The notes under the pieces were generated by a model, which made no database searches, had not been told where the DNA came from, and was given only the letters and a program-made list of their open reading frames with translations. The position numbers and the translations under genes were made by a program. 24,985 nt of DNA from Pleurotus ostreatus/Saccharomyces cerevisiae fusant (lineage: Eukaryota > Opisthokonta): assembly GCA_024196135.1 (NCBI GenBank), contig JAMQCK010000395.1, positions 1 to 24,985 on the forward strand, read 5' to 3'. Position 1 is the stretch's first letter; each line of letters opens with the position of its first letter. This document shows, piece by piece, positions 1 to 10,196 of the stretch.

Positions 1-322
1 TTATTGCCGTTTGCAGAAAAGTTTGCCACGGCCGCTTTGACACGAAATTGATGGCAGGCGAGTCGCTCGGGATTGTGCAGGGCATAAGTCACGCAAATCT
101 TGGTCTAAATTCTCGAGAAATATACCAGTAGAGTCGTATGAATGTGCCGTATTGCACTGTGTGGTTTTTGAAGCGAGCTGACCGGTTGTATGAGGGATAT
201 TCGAGGGAAGGCCCCCCCGGCGCTGTGGCAGCCATAGCGCGAGGGCACGGGAGCGGTGTGACCCCGGACAAGCTTTAGGATACAGTACAGACATATCCTC
301 GTTGCAAAGGGTAGCTTTGGTA
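1..322 (+). repeat. Left arm of a ~320-bp inverted repeat
   Basis: Positions 1 to about 320 are the reverse complement of about 757-1076: position n pairs with 1077 minus n without gaps until about 320. I count about four mismatches, so roughly 98-99% identity. Beyond about 322 the match breaks down after a one-base indel. The arm may extend left of the window, because the match is still perfect at position 1. Confidence 0.93.
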
Positions 323-700
323 TTTTTGAAGCACGATAAACCAGGTAGATGTGAGGCGCTTCTGCGGTACTGTCTTGCTAGGGATTCCTGTGTGTTGTCC
401 ATGACGCCTCCAAGCCCAACGGTGCACTCGTATAAGTAGCTTCAGCATCTGTTGTATAAACACTGCACTCAAGCACCCTCGGAAGGTCTGGTGCATGCCC
501 TGTAGGACGTCGTTCCCGCACAAGCGCGGCTTATGTAAGCTGTCGCGCGCGCACCCCGGTAACCCGGTTGACCGATTCAGGCAAGCTGCAAGGGCGAGAC
601 CTTCAACGAGAAGGCGAGGACGTCTCGGTAAAGGATATCCTTTGAGGTACATGAGCGCTGGGAGCTCCTCTGAGTGTGAACTTTGTTCGACGTTACAGGT
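1..700 (-). pseudogene. Decayed kinase-like gene copy A (minus strand, cut by window edge)
   Basis: Read on the minus strand from about 700 down to 1, this stretch holds scattered pieces that line up in order with the intact kinase-like gene at 4533-5783, but in shifting frames and with stops. A degenerate segment at about 655-585 resembles the hinge region. At 460-431 it reads FIQQMLKLLI, matching FMQCMQLLHE just before the HRD loop, but the HRD motif itself is lost. At about 297-255 it reads DMSVLYP followed by a PG turn, like the segment after the catalytic loop. Below 255 the activation-segment and DFG region is unrecognisable. The copy runs off the window at position 1. It is a pseudogene by inference from order and spacing; a protein alignment could not be run. 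Its lower 320 bp are the left arm of an inverted repeat. Confidence 0.5.
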
Positions 701-755
701 AAGGTGCAGCTCTCGCGCCCGGCGGTCCTGAGCGGTGCTATCCACATTCTAAAAT

Positions 756-1076
756 CCAAAAGCTACCCTATGCAACGAGGATATGTCTGCACTGTGTCCT
801 AAAGCTTGTCCGGGGTCACACCGCTCCCGTGCCCTCGCGCTATGGCTGCCACAGCGCCGGGGGAGCCTTCCCTCGAATATCCCTCATACAACCGGTCAGC
901 TCGCTTCAAAAACCACACAGTGCAATACGGCACATTCATACGACTCTACTGGTATATTTCTCGAGAATTTAGACCAAGATTTGCGTGACTTATGCCCTGC
1001 ACAATCCCGAGCGACTCGCCTGCCATCAATTTCGTGTCAAAGCGGCCGTGGCAAACTTTTCTGCAAACGGCAATAA
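756..1076 (-). repeat. Right arm of the ~320-bp inverted repeat
   Basis: This is the partner of the arm at 1-322, separated from it by about 430 bp. Both arms carry the same kinase-relic segment, so the repeat is an inverted duplication of decayed gene sequence. No transposon terminal repeats or target-site duplications were seen at the inner ends. The true outer end cannot be judged because the left arm is cut by the window. Confidence 0.93.
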
Positions 1077-1254
1077 CGCGTCCGACGAGTCTGATCGACC
1101 GTTGTCAGAATTACACTCACTTAGAGTTTCTGAGGCCCTTGGGCGAGGCGATGACTTGCCTTTCTCCCGAAGACAGGCCGGACGTTGATGATGCACTCCG
1201 TATGTTCGAGCAGTTGGTTAATTCGAGGAGGCCTGCAGACTTAAAGCGCCAAAT
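757..1254 (+). pseudogene. Decayed kinase-like gene copy B (plus strand, C-lobe only)
   Basis: The first 320 bp repeat copy A in reverse orientation; the last part is unique in the window and the best preserved. An intron-like end (TCAG at 1105-1108) is followed by an open segment at 1109-1231 that reads LEFLRPL, then EDRPDVDDALRMFEQLV. This matches LEFLAPL and DERPDIDEALKVFEDLV in exon 5 of the intact gene at 4533-5783. Before it, pieces resembling the activation loop and the helix-F segment (HQF for YQF, about 1027-1035) occur in mixed frames with stops. No N-lobe is present. It is a truncated, frame-broken relic; the tail homology is seen directly, while the upstream pairing is inference. 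Confidence 0.6.
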
Positions 1255-2181
1255 CAAGCTCAAACCCGACCACACCGTCATCTATTACATCCCGCGCATA
1301 CGTTACTGTTCTAACCCCTTTTGTGTGTGCTGAGATATTCCATACCGCACGTCGACCGCGTGAATCTTTTCACAAAGCTACGCTTTCCTCGTCTTCATAG
1401 CGAGTCTGAACCGTACGTTTCGGTCACAACTCAAAGCGAACCCTGGAGCGCGACAATTTGCCACATGTGCCGGACGCGACTTGAAAGTGGCCTCAGATTG
1501 CGAGAAATCGGGTCTTGTTAGAAGAGGAAGTCTGGACAACGACGGCGAGATGAGATACTTTGCGGCGGGGCCTCGAAAGCTAGCCAGTAAAGACACGCCT
1601 CAGTGGCGGCTCATCGGAGAGATCGAAGGCGGTTGAAGTTGGTCGATGGACGTCCAGCGGATGACGGCGCAAGGATAATCACGATTGGCAGTAGTACGTG
1701 CAGATACAAGCGAGTTGTACGGTTGTGAAGGGCGCTATGTGTACAACAGATGAATAACTACCGGGACCAACAGTGCGACGGCAATATACTATAACAAGTA
1801 GTCCGACAAGAGAGCGATCAGGAGTGGGGGTTCGTAAGGTCGTTAACGGCGTAGCTAGTTCGTAAAGGTCGTGAAGAAAAAATGCGGCGAAGAGGGCCGC
1901 GCATACGATAACTTAGAAAGGGTAGGCATAGGTGGGAAAATCGGACATTAACAGAAGAAGGAGAAAAAGAAAAGAGCATCAAAAAGGAGAAGGAGGACAC
2001 GAGAAGAAAGAATGGACGGGGAAGAAGAGATCACGCAAAAGGCCGAGAAAAAGAGGTACGAGAAACTCGCAGACTGGCTGCAGCTTGAAAGCACGAGGGG
2101 GAGCGCGCGCTGCGATCGTGACGAACATGATCTACAGAAAATAGACGGTCGGCACCAAGAGTGTACGGTCAAAGAGACCGT
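1255..2181. other. Gene-free stretch with a purine-rich tract
   Basis: No spliced or unspliced coding chain could be supported here. From about 1955 to 2095 the plus strand is strongly purine-rich (runs of A and G such as AAGAAGGAGAAAAAGAAAAG). It encodes only low-complexity Lys/Arg/Glu-rich peptides on plus and Ser/Phe/Leu on minus. It lies just downstream of the 3' end of the minus-strand gene 2182-4171, so it could be its 3' UTR or terminator region, read as pyrimidine-rich RNA. Confidence 0.5.
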
Positions 2182-4171
2182 TCAACGCCGGCCACCGCCG
2201 TGCTTGCTGGATCCGGAGTGCTTGGAGGAGGAGCCCTTGCTAGTGTGCGGCGGCTGGGGCCTAAAGTCCGATCAGCAAGGTCTGGCTCGTAACAAAACAT
2301 GCAGACGTACGCTGAGTAAGGGGCCTGAGGAGCTGCGGGGTGTCCGGGATAACCAGAAGCAGCGGAGTAGCCTCCCATATAAGGACCGCCTGCGGGCGCT
2401 TGGCCTGGCGGCGCAAGCGTCTGCCGACCGCTACGCAAGTCTATGGTCAGTGAGGGTACCAACAGATTAACAAACCGCATACCGCGGCGCTTGTTCTACA
2501 TGGCTAAAGCCGCTGCTCGGAGGGTGAGCAGGGCCTCGCGGGTGCCTAGCAGACGAGGTGAGAAACCACGTTGGGTCTATGAAAGAAAGATTCCCTTCAC
2601 TCACGCCTCGAAATAAGGGGCGGATGCATGCTGCCAGGACGCGGATGGCAAGTTTGAGGTGGACGAGATCCTAAGAAGCTATAATTACTAACGAAGATCC
2701 ACTTCCATCACGAGGATGCCTCGTACGCGGTCTGTCGGATCCTGGCCGGGTTTCCCGCTATATTCACCTCGGGCGTTGACGCAAAGGCATCCGAACTGTT
2801 GTCGACGTTGCTAAGGAGTCAAGCACATCAGCGATTGTACTATACTAACTAGAAAAGGCGCCGCGCACAAGGATGATGGATAACCGACCACGCTTTGGTA
2901 AGGCAAGCCAGGACCACGCGGCGCACTGTAGGAAGACCTGGAGAAATGATTCCACCATTGATAGAAGAAACCAAAGGCTTAGACTGCGCGAACATACCCA
3001 TCGGAATGCGACGTGTCACTGGATCTGTTACCAGTCAGATTTCCGAGTCTAGGGAAGCGAAGCGCCAAGCGCCCTTACCGCGTTACTTCAATCGCTGGGG
3101 GTACACCAAAGGCCCTATGAACGCATCGGAGAAGATCGTGACAAAACAAATCTGCTACCCACTCCTTTGAGAATCTCTCCGGGCGCGCCTGATGTGAGAT
3201 CCTATGCGTTTAGTATGAGGAAATCCGCTGATTGCGATCAAAGACAACCGGTACCATACCTTGAAGGCCTACATCGAAGTCGAGTGAGCGAAGTGTATTC
3301 CGAAAGTAAAGAAAATAACGAACGACGACCCGTATGAAGACGCGTGGCTGCTTGCGCTGCGCTCGTCGAGGCTCTGGCGATTGTCGTAGCCCGGGGCAGT
3401 CGCAGCGACGACGGGTCCACCACCGAACGTCTCGGTTGCAGTGCGTCTATGACCCGAGGCGGTCACACTCGAACGGGTATCGCTCACTTCGCCAGTCGTG
3501 GAAAAGGCACTGATTGCGTATGAGGCAAAACCTATTACATGAGGTGCATGTACGCACCTCGATGCAGACTTCCCCGTCGCCCGAGACATCGAGCCTGGGG
3601 TCAACGCTTTCTCCTCGAACTTGATCGGAGCCCTGCCGAGCCTTAGTATTGTATTGAACTTATCGCAAAACGCTTACCTTGACTTGGGAGGCGCGCGGTA
3701 ATAAGGCGATTCCTGACGGTTGTCGATCATGGCTTGCACTTGCTGTGCTTTGGCCTGCGTTTTAGCCCGCTTACTCTCATCCGAGAGTCTCTGCGCGCAA
3801 ATGTCAAGGACTGTAGAGCCGTACAGAGTGTTGTTGGTGATACCTTGTACGTGGCGGCCGTCCTGCCAGCACTTTCGACCGCAAAGTCTACGGTTTCACG
3901 CATCAGAGCGTTCTGCACAAAAGGATGATGCTTCGACAACTCTTGCAGGTTGTTTCTCTCACTTCAAGCGATATGAGGACAGAGAGAGAAGCAAACATAG
4001 AGGGACTGACATTGTAGCTTCCTTCTGGTAGTGTCGTTTGAGCGCCGGGTCTTGTTCTTTCTCGATTGCTTGAAGGAGCTCATCGTTCTTCCTGGTGGCC
4101 TCCTTAAGGTCTTTCGCAGGGCGTGTGATCTTCTTGAACAGGGCTGAGGGCGACCTATCACGAGGAGGCAT
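2182..4171 (-). CDS. Unrecognised 430-aa protein, 14 exons, disordered C-terminal half
   Basis: I do not recognise the family. Exons (minus) are 4171-4011, 3961-3844, 3790-3678, 3632-3558, 3509-3324, 3268-3260, 3201-3079, 3024-2998, 2937-2869, 2810-2727, 2670-2605, 2545-2483, 2430-2311 and 2260-2182. They total 1293 nt, or 430 codons plus stop. Introns are 45-60 nt, GT-AG, several with clear branch points (TACTAA, CTGAC, TACTAAAC). Residues 1-130 are charged and probably helical, rich in Lys, Glu and Gln. The middle is Ser/Thr-rich. Around residues 220-260 is a more ordered patch with FSKEWVADLF and FGVPPAIEV. The C-terminal third is Pro/Gly/Tyr/Ser-rich, ending in Ser/Lys/His/Gly repeats and GGGRR. 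The first ATG at 4171 has no competitor nearby. The 9-nt exon at 3268-3260 and the junctions at 3324 and 2938 are the weakest. Frame conservation across all 13 introns is the main evidence. Low-complexity coding makes function unpredictable. Confidence 0.62.
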
Positions 4172-4532
4172 GGCAATGTGAGGGAAGGCGAGAGGCTATG
4201 GAAAGCATTGGGAGGAGCCCAACTTAAGTATGCGCGAAGACAGAGTTAAGCGCCGCTGTGTGCAGAGGGTTAGTCATATCGTCTGGAACCGCAAGTTAGA
4301 ATCAAGATGACATCGGGGGCGCGGATGTCGTGCAGTGTTCGCTGTGAGGTCTTCGAATGGCCTGGCTAGCATGACAGTTCGGTTCGCGTTTGGTTCGAAT
4401 CCGTGCCCTATCTCCTTGGGTATACAACGGTACAACGTGGGATTTTGGGACGAATTGGGTTTGAGGTCCGGGTTATGTAATTGACCATGCTCTCGAGCTA
4501 CCCTCATCTTCACTGAGCGTCATATCTACGAT
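4172..4532. promoter_or_regulatory. Divergent intergenic region between the 14-exon gene and the kinase-like gene
   Basis: These 361 bp separate two divergently read start codons (4171 minus, 4533 plus), so both promoters must lie here or overlap it. I see no convincing TATA box or repeated element. Short open frames inside lack coding character. Confidence 0.4.
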
Positions 4533-5783
4533 ATGGAGGCTCAAGACGAGTGGCTTTTCGACCATGAGATGTTCTGGTGCGATCACTACGAATTCCTCGC
4601 CCATCGAGGATATAGGCTGCGTTCACGCTTCGAACCCGGCCATGTTCCGCTTCGCTCCCTGGGCGCTAAGCGAAGATGGTACCAGCTTGATCACTTCGAA
4701 GACGAAGCACATACCCTAGTAAGTTCCCCTTCATTCACTTGTCTCTCTCTAACTCATGCCCACCTAATCCCAGTACCCAGCCGTCATTGATGCAGTGAGA
4801 ACCGACGGCTCTCGATGTGTTCTTCGGCGCACAAGAACGTGGACAGACGAGATTCCTGCGATGCGGCACGTCCTTCAGCTTGAGCCTGATCAAAGGAACC
4901 GGGTTGTGCCCATTCTTGACATTATACTTCTCCCTGACGACGATGAGGAAGCTTTGCTCGTCATGCCTTTGCTTCGGTTGTTCTACGATCCGCCCTTTTT
5001 TCGAGTTTCCGAGGCCATAGATGCAGTGCGCCAATTTATGCAGGTATGTCGTGCTCCCCCCTCTATATGTCTTGTCTTATTGACGCGACACAGTGCATGC
5101 AACTCTTACACGAGCATCACATAGCTCACAGGTGCGCGGCAAATTGAATGTACGCCAACCTCTCGCGACTTATGGACGTTACCTACAGGGATTTCTGCTC
5201 CCTAAACCTCATGATGGACGCGTCGCGGCTGGTTCCGGGAGGGTTTCATTTCAGCGCCCCCTGGAGTCCTCCGGACGCTGCCACTCATGGCCTCAAATAC
5301 CACGATCGCTCAAAAGTGGCGCCAATGAAGTATTATCTCATCGACTTCGGACTTTGCTCCATGCTTCCCGACAAGCATTCGCGTGTTACGGGGGTGTACG
5401 GACAGGATAAGACCGTCCCGGAACTGTCGTGGGACACGCCGTACGATCCGTTCAAGGTCGATATTTACCAGTTCGGAAACGTGCTCCGCGAAACTTTGAT
5501 TGATGTACGTCGGTATCGGACTCGCTCACTGTCGCGGATGCTGACGCGCCTGGTCTAGTCGTACTACGATGGTCTTGAGTTCCTTGCCCCGCTTGCGGGA
5601 ATGATGACTCGTCCTTCGCCAGACGAGAGGCCGGATATCGACGAGGCACTAAAAGTCTTCGAGGACTTGGTGAGCTCGCGTACCGATGCAGAAAATAGTC
5701 GGCGGCTTCACAGGGACAGGCAGCGACATCCTGGGCATGCCACCCGTGTCCGCTGCTGCTCACTTCCTTGCGGCCATTTCTAA
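4533..5783 (+). CDS. Protein-kinase-like protein, 344 aa, five exons
   Basis: Exons are 4533-4718, 4774-5043, 5094-5131, 5189-5504 and 5559-5783 (1035 nt). The protein belongs to the short single-domain kinase-like family that is multicopy in agaricomycetes; substrates are unknown. The N-terminus has the typical W-F-x-H-E-x-F-W and Y-x-L-R-x-R-x-x-P pattern. The hinge region reads EEALLVMPLLR. The catalytic loop is HRDFCSLNLMMD, with the Arg codon split across intron 3. The Mg-binding motif is IDFGL, followed by VPEL in place of APE, then DIYQFGNVL (helix F) and ERPDIDEAL (helix I region). The usual beta-3 lysine position appears as Arg (CVLRR). It looks intact and could be an active or impaired kinase. 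Two decayed relatives lie at 1-1254. The start is the only upstream ATG in frame. Confidence 0.8.
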
Positions 5784-7585
5784 TCAGTGAACTTGTGAGG
5801 TGTCAACCAATGTGCAGTCCTGGTGATGAACAAGCGCCGAATCTATCGACTAGTGGATATCCGAATGCTACAATACTACAACGTCGTTCTCAGACTAGAT
5901 AGATTTTATATCCAAAGCATATCTGGCGTCCGAATCTCGGAAGGAACGAATGTCCTCAGCAAACATACAGTATATCAGCCTGGGCTCGGCGCCCTCCGAC
6001 CTACCTTTGGGTCTGTCCGACAATGGCAGGATTTTAGCGGAGATCAAGGATTGCCAGCGGCGGCAAGCTGGGCTCATGGGGTCCTCCAACGGTTCGCTTC
6101 CTGTTGGCTATGAACTAGTTCAAGCCTTGCAAGATTCAGTCCAATGGCTCTACATACATGAGAGCTTCTGACACGGTCCCGCTGATCTGAGCGAGTCAGA
6201 CTTCACTCCAGAGCAGTGTCCACCACGGCACTGGCGCTGTCGACGAACCTGATCGCATTCAGTCGCACAGGAGCGGAGGCGCGACCTCGCGAGAACTAGG
6301 CCTGTCTGCGCGTGCAATTCAGAGCGAAGCTTCGCGGAGATGCAACTGACAACAAGTGTGGCGCGTGTGGGCGACTCACAGTCTTTATCGTCGGTGCCGT
6401 TTACAATCAGTTAGGCGCCGCCCTGAAGGATATCTTTGAATTCGGCTGGTTCGTCACCCCGCCGCCGACGAAATCGACTCGCTGTGAACAAGGGGCGGCG
6501 TCTGCGGTCGGATTACGGTCAATCCAGATTCCAGAGCAAGTTACAATTCCGAAAATGGGCGCACCGACCTGGCGCCTATTTGATCAAAACCTTGATCATA
6601 ACATTGAGAGCAACGACCCCCCGTGAGCTTCTGTGAGGCGATACGAGCGCAGAGAGGAAACGTGAAGACAGTCGAATTCGGCCAACAAAAGAGCGCTGAT
6701 AGAATGAGCTGCCACGTCAATACACGTCTCCGCAGATTGGGGTACCCAGCCGCTCCGAGCGAGCTAAGCGCCCCTAGAACCTTTGCCTCGCGAAAGGCAC
6801 GACGAGCTCAACAGCTTTTCTGGCTTCTTGCCACGAAGCGGCGAAGGTTGGTAATGCGACTGGGCGCTGGTGCCTTGGCTTCTTCACCGCTGTAGGGCCT
6901 TGGGTAATTGTGCTAGAGCGCCAGAAGATGATGAGAGCGGGCCAGGGCGCAGATGAACGCGCGAAGAGAGGGGAGAACGACTGAGGAGATGAGGGTGGTG
7001 ACTCGTCAGTCAAGTTGGTCAAGCTCCGAAAGTTCGGCAGCTGAAGTGTGCCCTGATTTGTCTGCTTGCGTCAGTGGGTGACTCGCAGGATTCTGGGGCT
7101 GCGCATACTTCGAAGCAGTTGCGCGGGGTTTGCTGGTAGCCCACTGACGTTCTTCACTATATCGCCGGGATGGCTTCGTTCCAATTTGATTCCTCTCCAT
7201 GATTGCCCACGTCAGCATCCACAACATGCAACACTCGGGTACTAAATCGGAAGATGTTATTCAGTCATCGAGGGCGAGGCCTACTCACCCCTCTACGCTG
7301 AGTCGGTACCGCGTATGATCGTATGAGCTGTCCAAATAGGATGAGGATTGAGTAGTTGGAGGCGAAGCAGCTAGGTGTGTATCGCAGTCGTAATGAATGG
7401 GGTCCAGTCAGTATCGAAAGGTTGGCCAACAAGGGTTCGGAGAACGCCGCCGGTGATCAAGCGCGTGGGAAAGCGGCGTCCGCGGCGCGCCCACCCGCCG
7501 CCGCCGTTTGCGCGTCTCGGCATCGTACCTTCCATCCCTTGCGCTCGCGTTCTCCGAGCAAACACAGATCCTTTCCCCGACCTCT
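5784..7585. other. Gene-poor region with no confident coding chain
   Basis: About 1.8 kb separate the kinase-like gene from the rhomboid gene. Short open frames exist on both strands. The most coding-like is on minus at about 7022-6774 (Ser/Pro-rich, ending in a Lys/Arg/Gln-rich tail), preceded by a good-looking intron (GTATGC donor, CACTGAC branch and GCAG acceptor at about 7111-7065). I could not build a complete start-to-stop gene from it. The interval may hold a fast-evolving spliced gene, a relic, or only promoter sequence for the rhomboid gene. The last 200 bp are GC-rich. Confidence 0.4.
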
Positions 7586-9321
7586 ATGTGGCTGGGCCCG
7601 GCCCGTGCAGGGGCATTCGGTGTACTCAGAACCGCCCCCCTTCTCCCATGTCGCACACTCAGCGCGCGAGCCTTCGTGGGGGCGCCGCGGGTTCCCTCCC
7701 CGTACCGGCAGTTCTCCTGGACTCGGAATTTGGCCGCTAGGATACCTCCGGGAAGTAGGCATCCGAGGGATGGTGCTCCCGAGTTGGAGAAGCTCTCGGA
7801 GACTGTCCGTGAGCAGGCGCAAGCTGAACAAGCTGAAGAGCTCGGGACGTTCTACGAGACGGTGGCGAGGCCGGGGGTGGCGAGACAGGTTTTGGTGCGT
7901 ACTTCTGCGTATGTTATGTCCGTCTTACTGACACCTTGATAGTGGTTTGTTGGCTTCAGTGCCTTCGCATTCTCTACTGCTGCCTGGCTCACGGAGCGAT
8001 CGACGAACTACTGGGTCGATACTATTCGCTATGGATCCAGCTGGGTAGCTGTGACCAATCTAAACCTGCGTATCAAGCAGCAGCAAGCTCTCGTTGAGGT
8101 ACGTCTGCAAATGCTCTCGCCTTTCAAATGAGCGTTGGCTTACAATCTACCAGAAACTGCGCGGATACCACCGGTCCATTCATAGCTTTCTGAGCGCGTT
8201 CCCAATAACCGTACGCGCGAACGTCAGCAAGCTCTTCGTCACCATCTTCCAGCCCATCGCGGACGCCAGCGCACCGAAGAAGGCTGTGTGGAAGGTGGTC
8301 GCCGCTACGAGTGTGGTCTTCATTTTGCAGAATATCCCGCGCTTCCAGCCGTTCATGCGGAAGTACTTTGTGCACAGCGCGCTCTCGGGCATGTCTATCA
8401 CGATGCTGACCTCGACCTTCGCGTGAGTACTATGAGAGATGTACTTGGTGGGAGTGTCGTGTTGACGGACGATTGCAGCCACGCCGAAATCATCCACTTC
8501 TTGGTCAACATGTTCGCCCTCGAGGGCTTCGGTTCATCGACAGCGGTACACTTCATGAAGCATGCCGATCTGGATGAGGTGCACGGCCTCTTCGAGGCGT
8601 CGCCCTTCTGGCACTTCGTTGCCTTCTTCTGCGTCGGTGAGCACCATATTCCCACCTCTTCAAATCTCCCACTCACGCACCGACACCAGCCGGCGCCTTC
8701 TCCTCCCTCACACAGCACGTCGTGCAAGTAAAGGTCACCTACCCGCGCCTCATCCGTCAGTACGCTGCCGCCCTCGCCCGCCAGGCCGCCACCGCCGCCT
8801 CCGCCGTTGGCCGCACGAAGACCTGGGCCGACGCCGTCCAGCGCACCACCCCCGCGCGCAGGCGTTGGTTCCCCCGTCCCACTCCCATCGAGAAGCCCCC
8901 GGTATCCGAGGTCCAGGTACTGCAGGGGAAGTTGAAGAGGGCGTTGTTGCCGAGCTTGGGCGCTTCGGGCGCGGTGTACTCTTGCTTGGTCATCACCGCG
9001 CTCGCGTTCCCCAACGCCGAGGTCGCGCTATTTTTCCCGCCCGGGTTCTCGATGAACATTCAGACGGGTGTCGCTGGTGCTATAATCTTCGACCTTACTG
9101 GCATCATCCTCGGCTGGTCGTGAGTATTCGATTTAATTCTCATGAGCGTAGACGCTTACCCGCCTCGCAGATTCATGGCTCATTGGGCACATCTGGGCGG
9201 CGCACTGTTTGGGTACCTCTACTACTACTATGGGCCGGATCTCTGGAGGGACTTGCGGCGCGAAGTGCACGCAATGGCTCTCAGGTCACAGGGCGACGGA
9301 CCGGTGAAGAGGCTAGCATGA
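7586..9321 (+). CDS. PCP1: Mitochondrial rhomboid serine protease (Pcp1/Rbd1/PARL type), 490 aa
   Basis: Exons are 7586-7894, 7943-8098, 8154-8422, 8479-8636, 8690-9119 and 9171-9321. Family members sit in the mitochondrial inner membrane and cleave membrane segments; yeast Pcp1 processes Mgm1 and Ccp1. The first ATG (7586) opens an Arg-rich, Ala/Ser/Pro-rich stretch with no acidic residues for about 60 residues, as expected of a mitochondrial presequence. A membrane segment follows at about 104-120. The rhomboid core begins with HFLVNMFALEGFG. The nucleophile motif is LGASGAVYS, with the catalytic Ser at about 390. The second catalytic residue lies in AHWAHLGGALFG, His at about 448. Six to seven hydrophobic segments fit the family. 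It is longer than yeast Pcp1 (346 aa) because of the presequence and a basic Ala/Arg-rich loop at about 315-365. Both catalytic residues are intact. It is convergent with the H4 gene. Confidence 0.93.
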
Positions 9322-9719
9322 ATACTATTTCTGTCGCGCCTCTCTGGACCACTGTCGTGCGAGTTATATAGCTTGCTATCGAACTTGACACTCACCTCAT
9401 TCATACAATCAGTGTATCATAGTCAATGCAGTGTAATTATCGTTCGCGGATCGCAAAGTCAACGTTCCTTGCGTCGGAGCTATCGCCAGCGTCATGATCT
9501 GGCCCTTGCCATGAACCTGGCCGGACTTGTGCACTCTTCAAGCTTCAGCAGCCATTCACATGGATCGTCGCACATTTCGAACTTTGGGAAGAGTTTGCAG
9601 AGGCATGTCGCATATGAATAAGCCTATTCTAATGCATACGAGTGCTGGAGGTATCTACATAAATACTAATACATGATACGATACAGATACAAAGCGACGA
9701 GAGTGAATAGGGTGAGAGA
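9322..9719. other. Convergent 3' intergenic region
   Basis: About 400 bp lie between the stop of the rhomboid gene and the stop of the minus-strand H4 gene. It presumably holds both 3' UTRs. AT-rich stretches with ATACTAATACATGATACG near 9663-9681 could serve 3' end formation. No gene is supported. Confidence 0.5.

Positions 9720-10196
<477 letters not shown>

Noticed and set aside
1..1076. Inverted repeat as terminal repeats of a DNA transposon
   Set aside because: The spacer and arms are explained by kinase-relic sequence; no transposase frame and no visible target-site duplication.
2623..2690. Plus-strand peptide resembling an EF-hand loop (DADGKFEVDEI)
   Set aside because: It lies antisense to exon 11 of the well-framed minus-strand gene 2182-4171, position 1 of the loop is Cys, and it ends at a stop soon after with no second EF-hand.
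3791..3843. A 33-nt intron ending at CTACAG in the unrecognised gene
   Set aside because: Too short compared with the others and leaves the downstream helical segment out of frame; the 53-nt choice with a CTTGAC branch restores the frame.
8562..9371. 269-codon plus-strand Arg/Pro-rich open frame
   Set aside because: Out-of-frame shadow of rhomboid exons 4-6; GASGA and AHLGG motifs are in the other frame.
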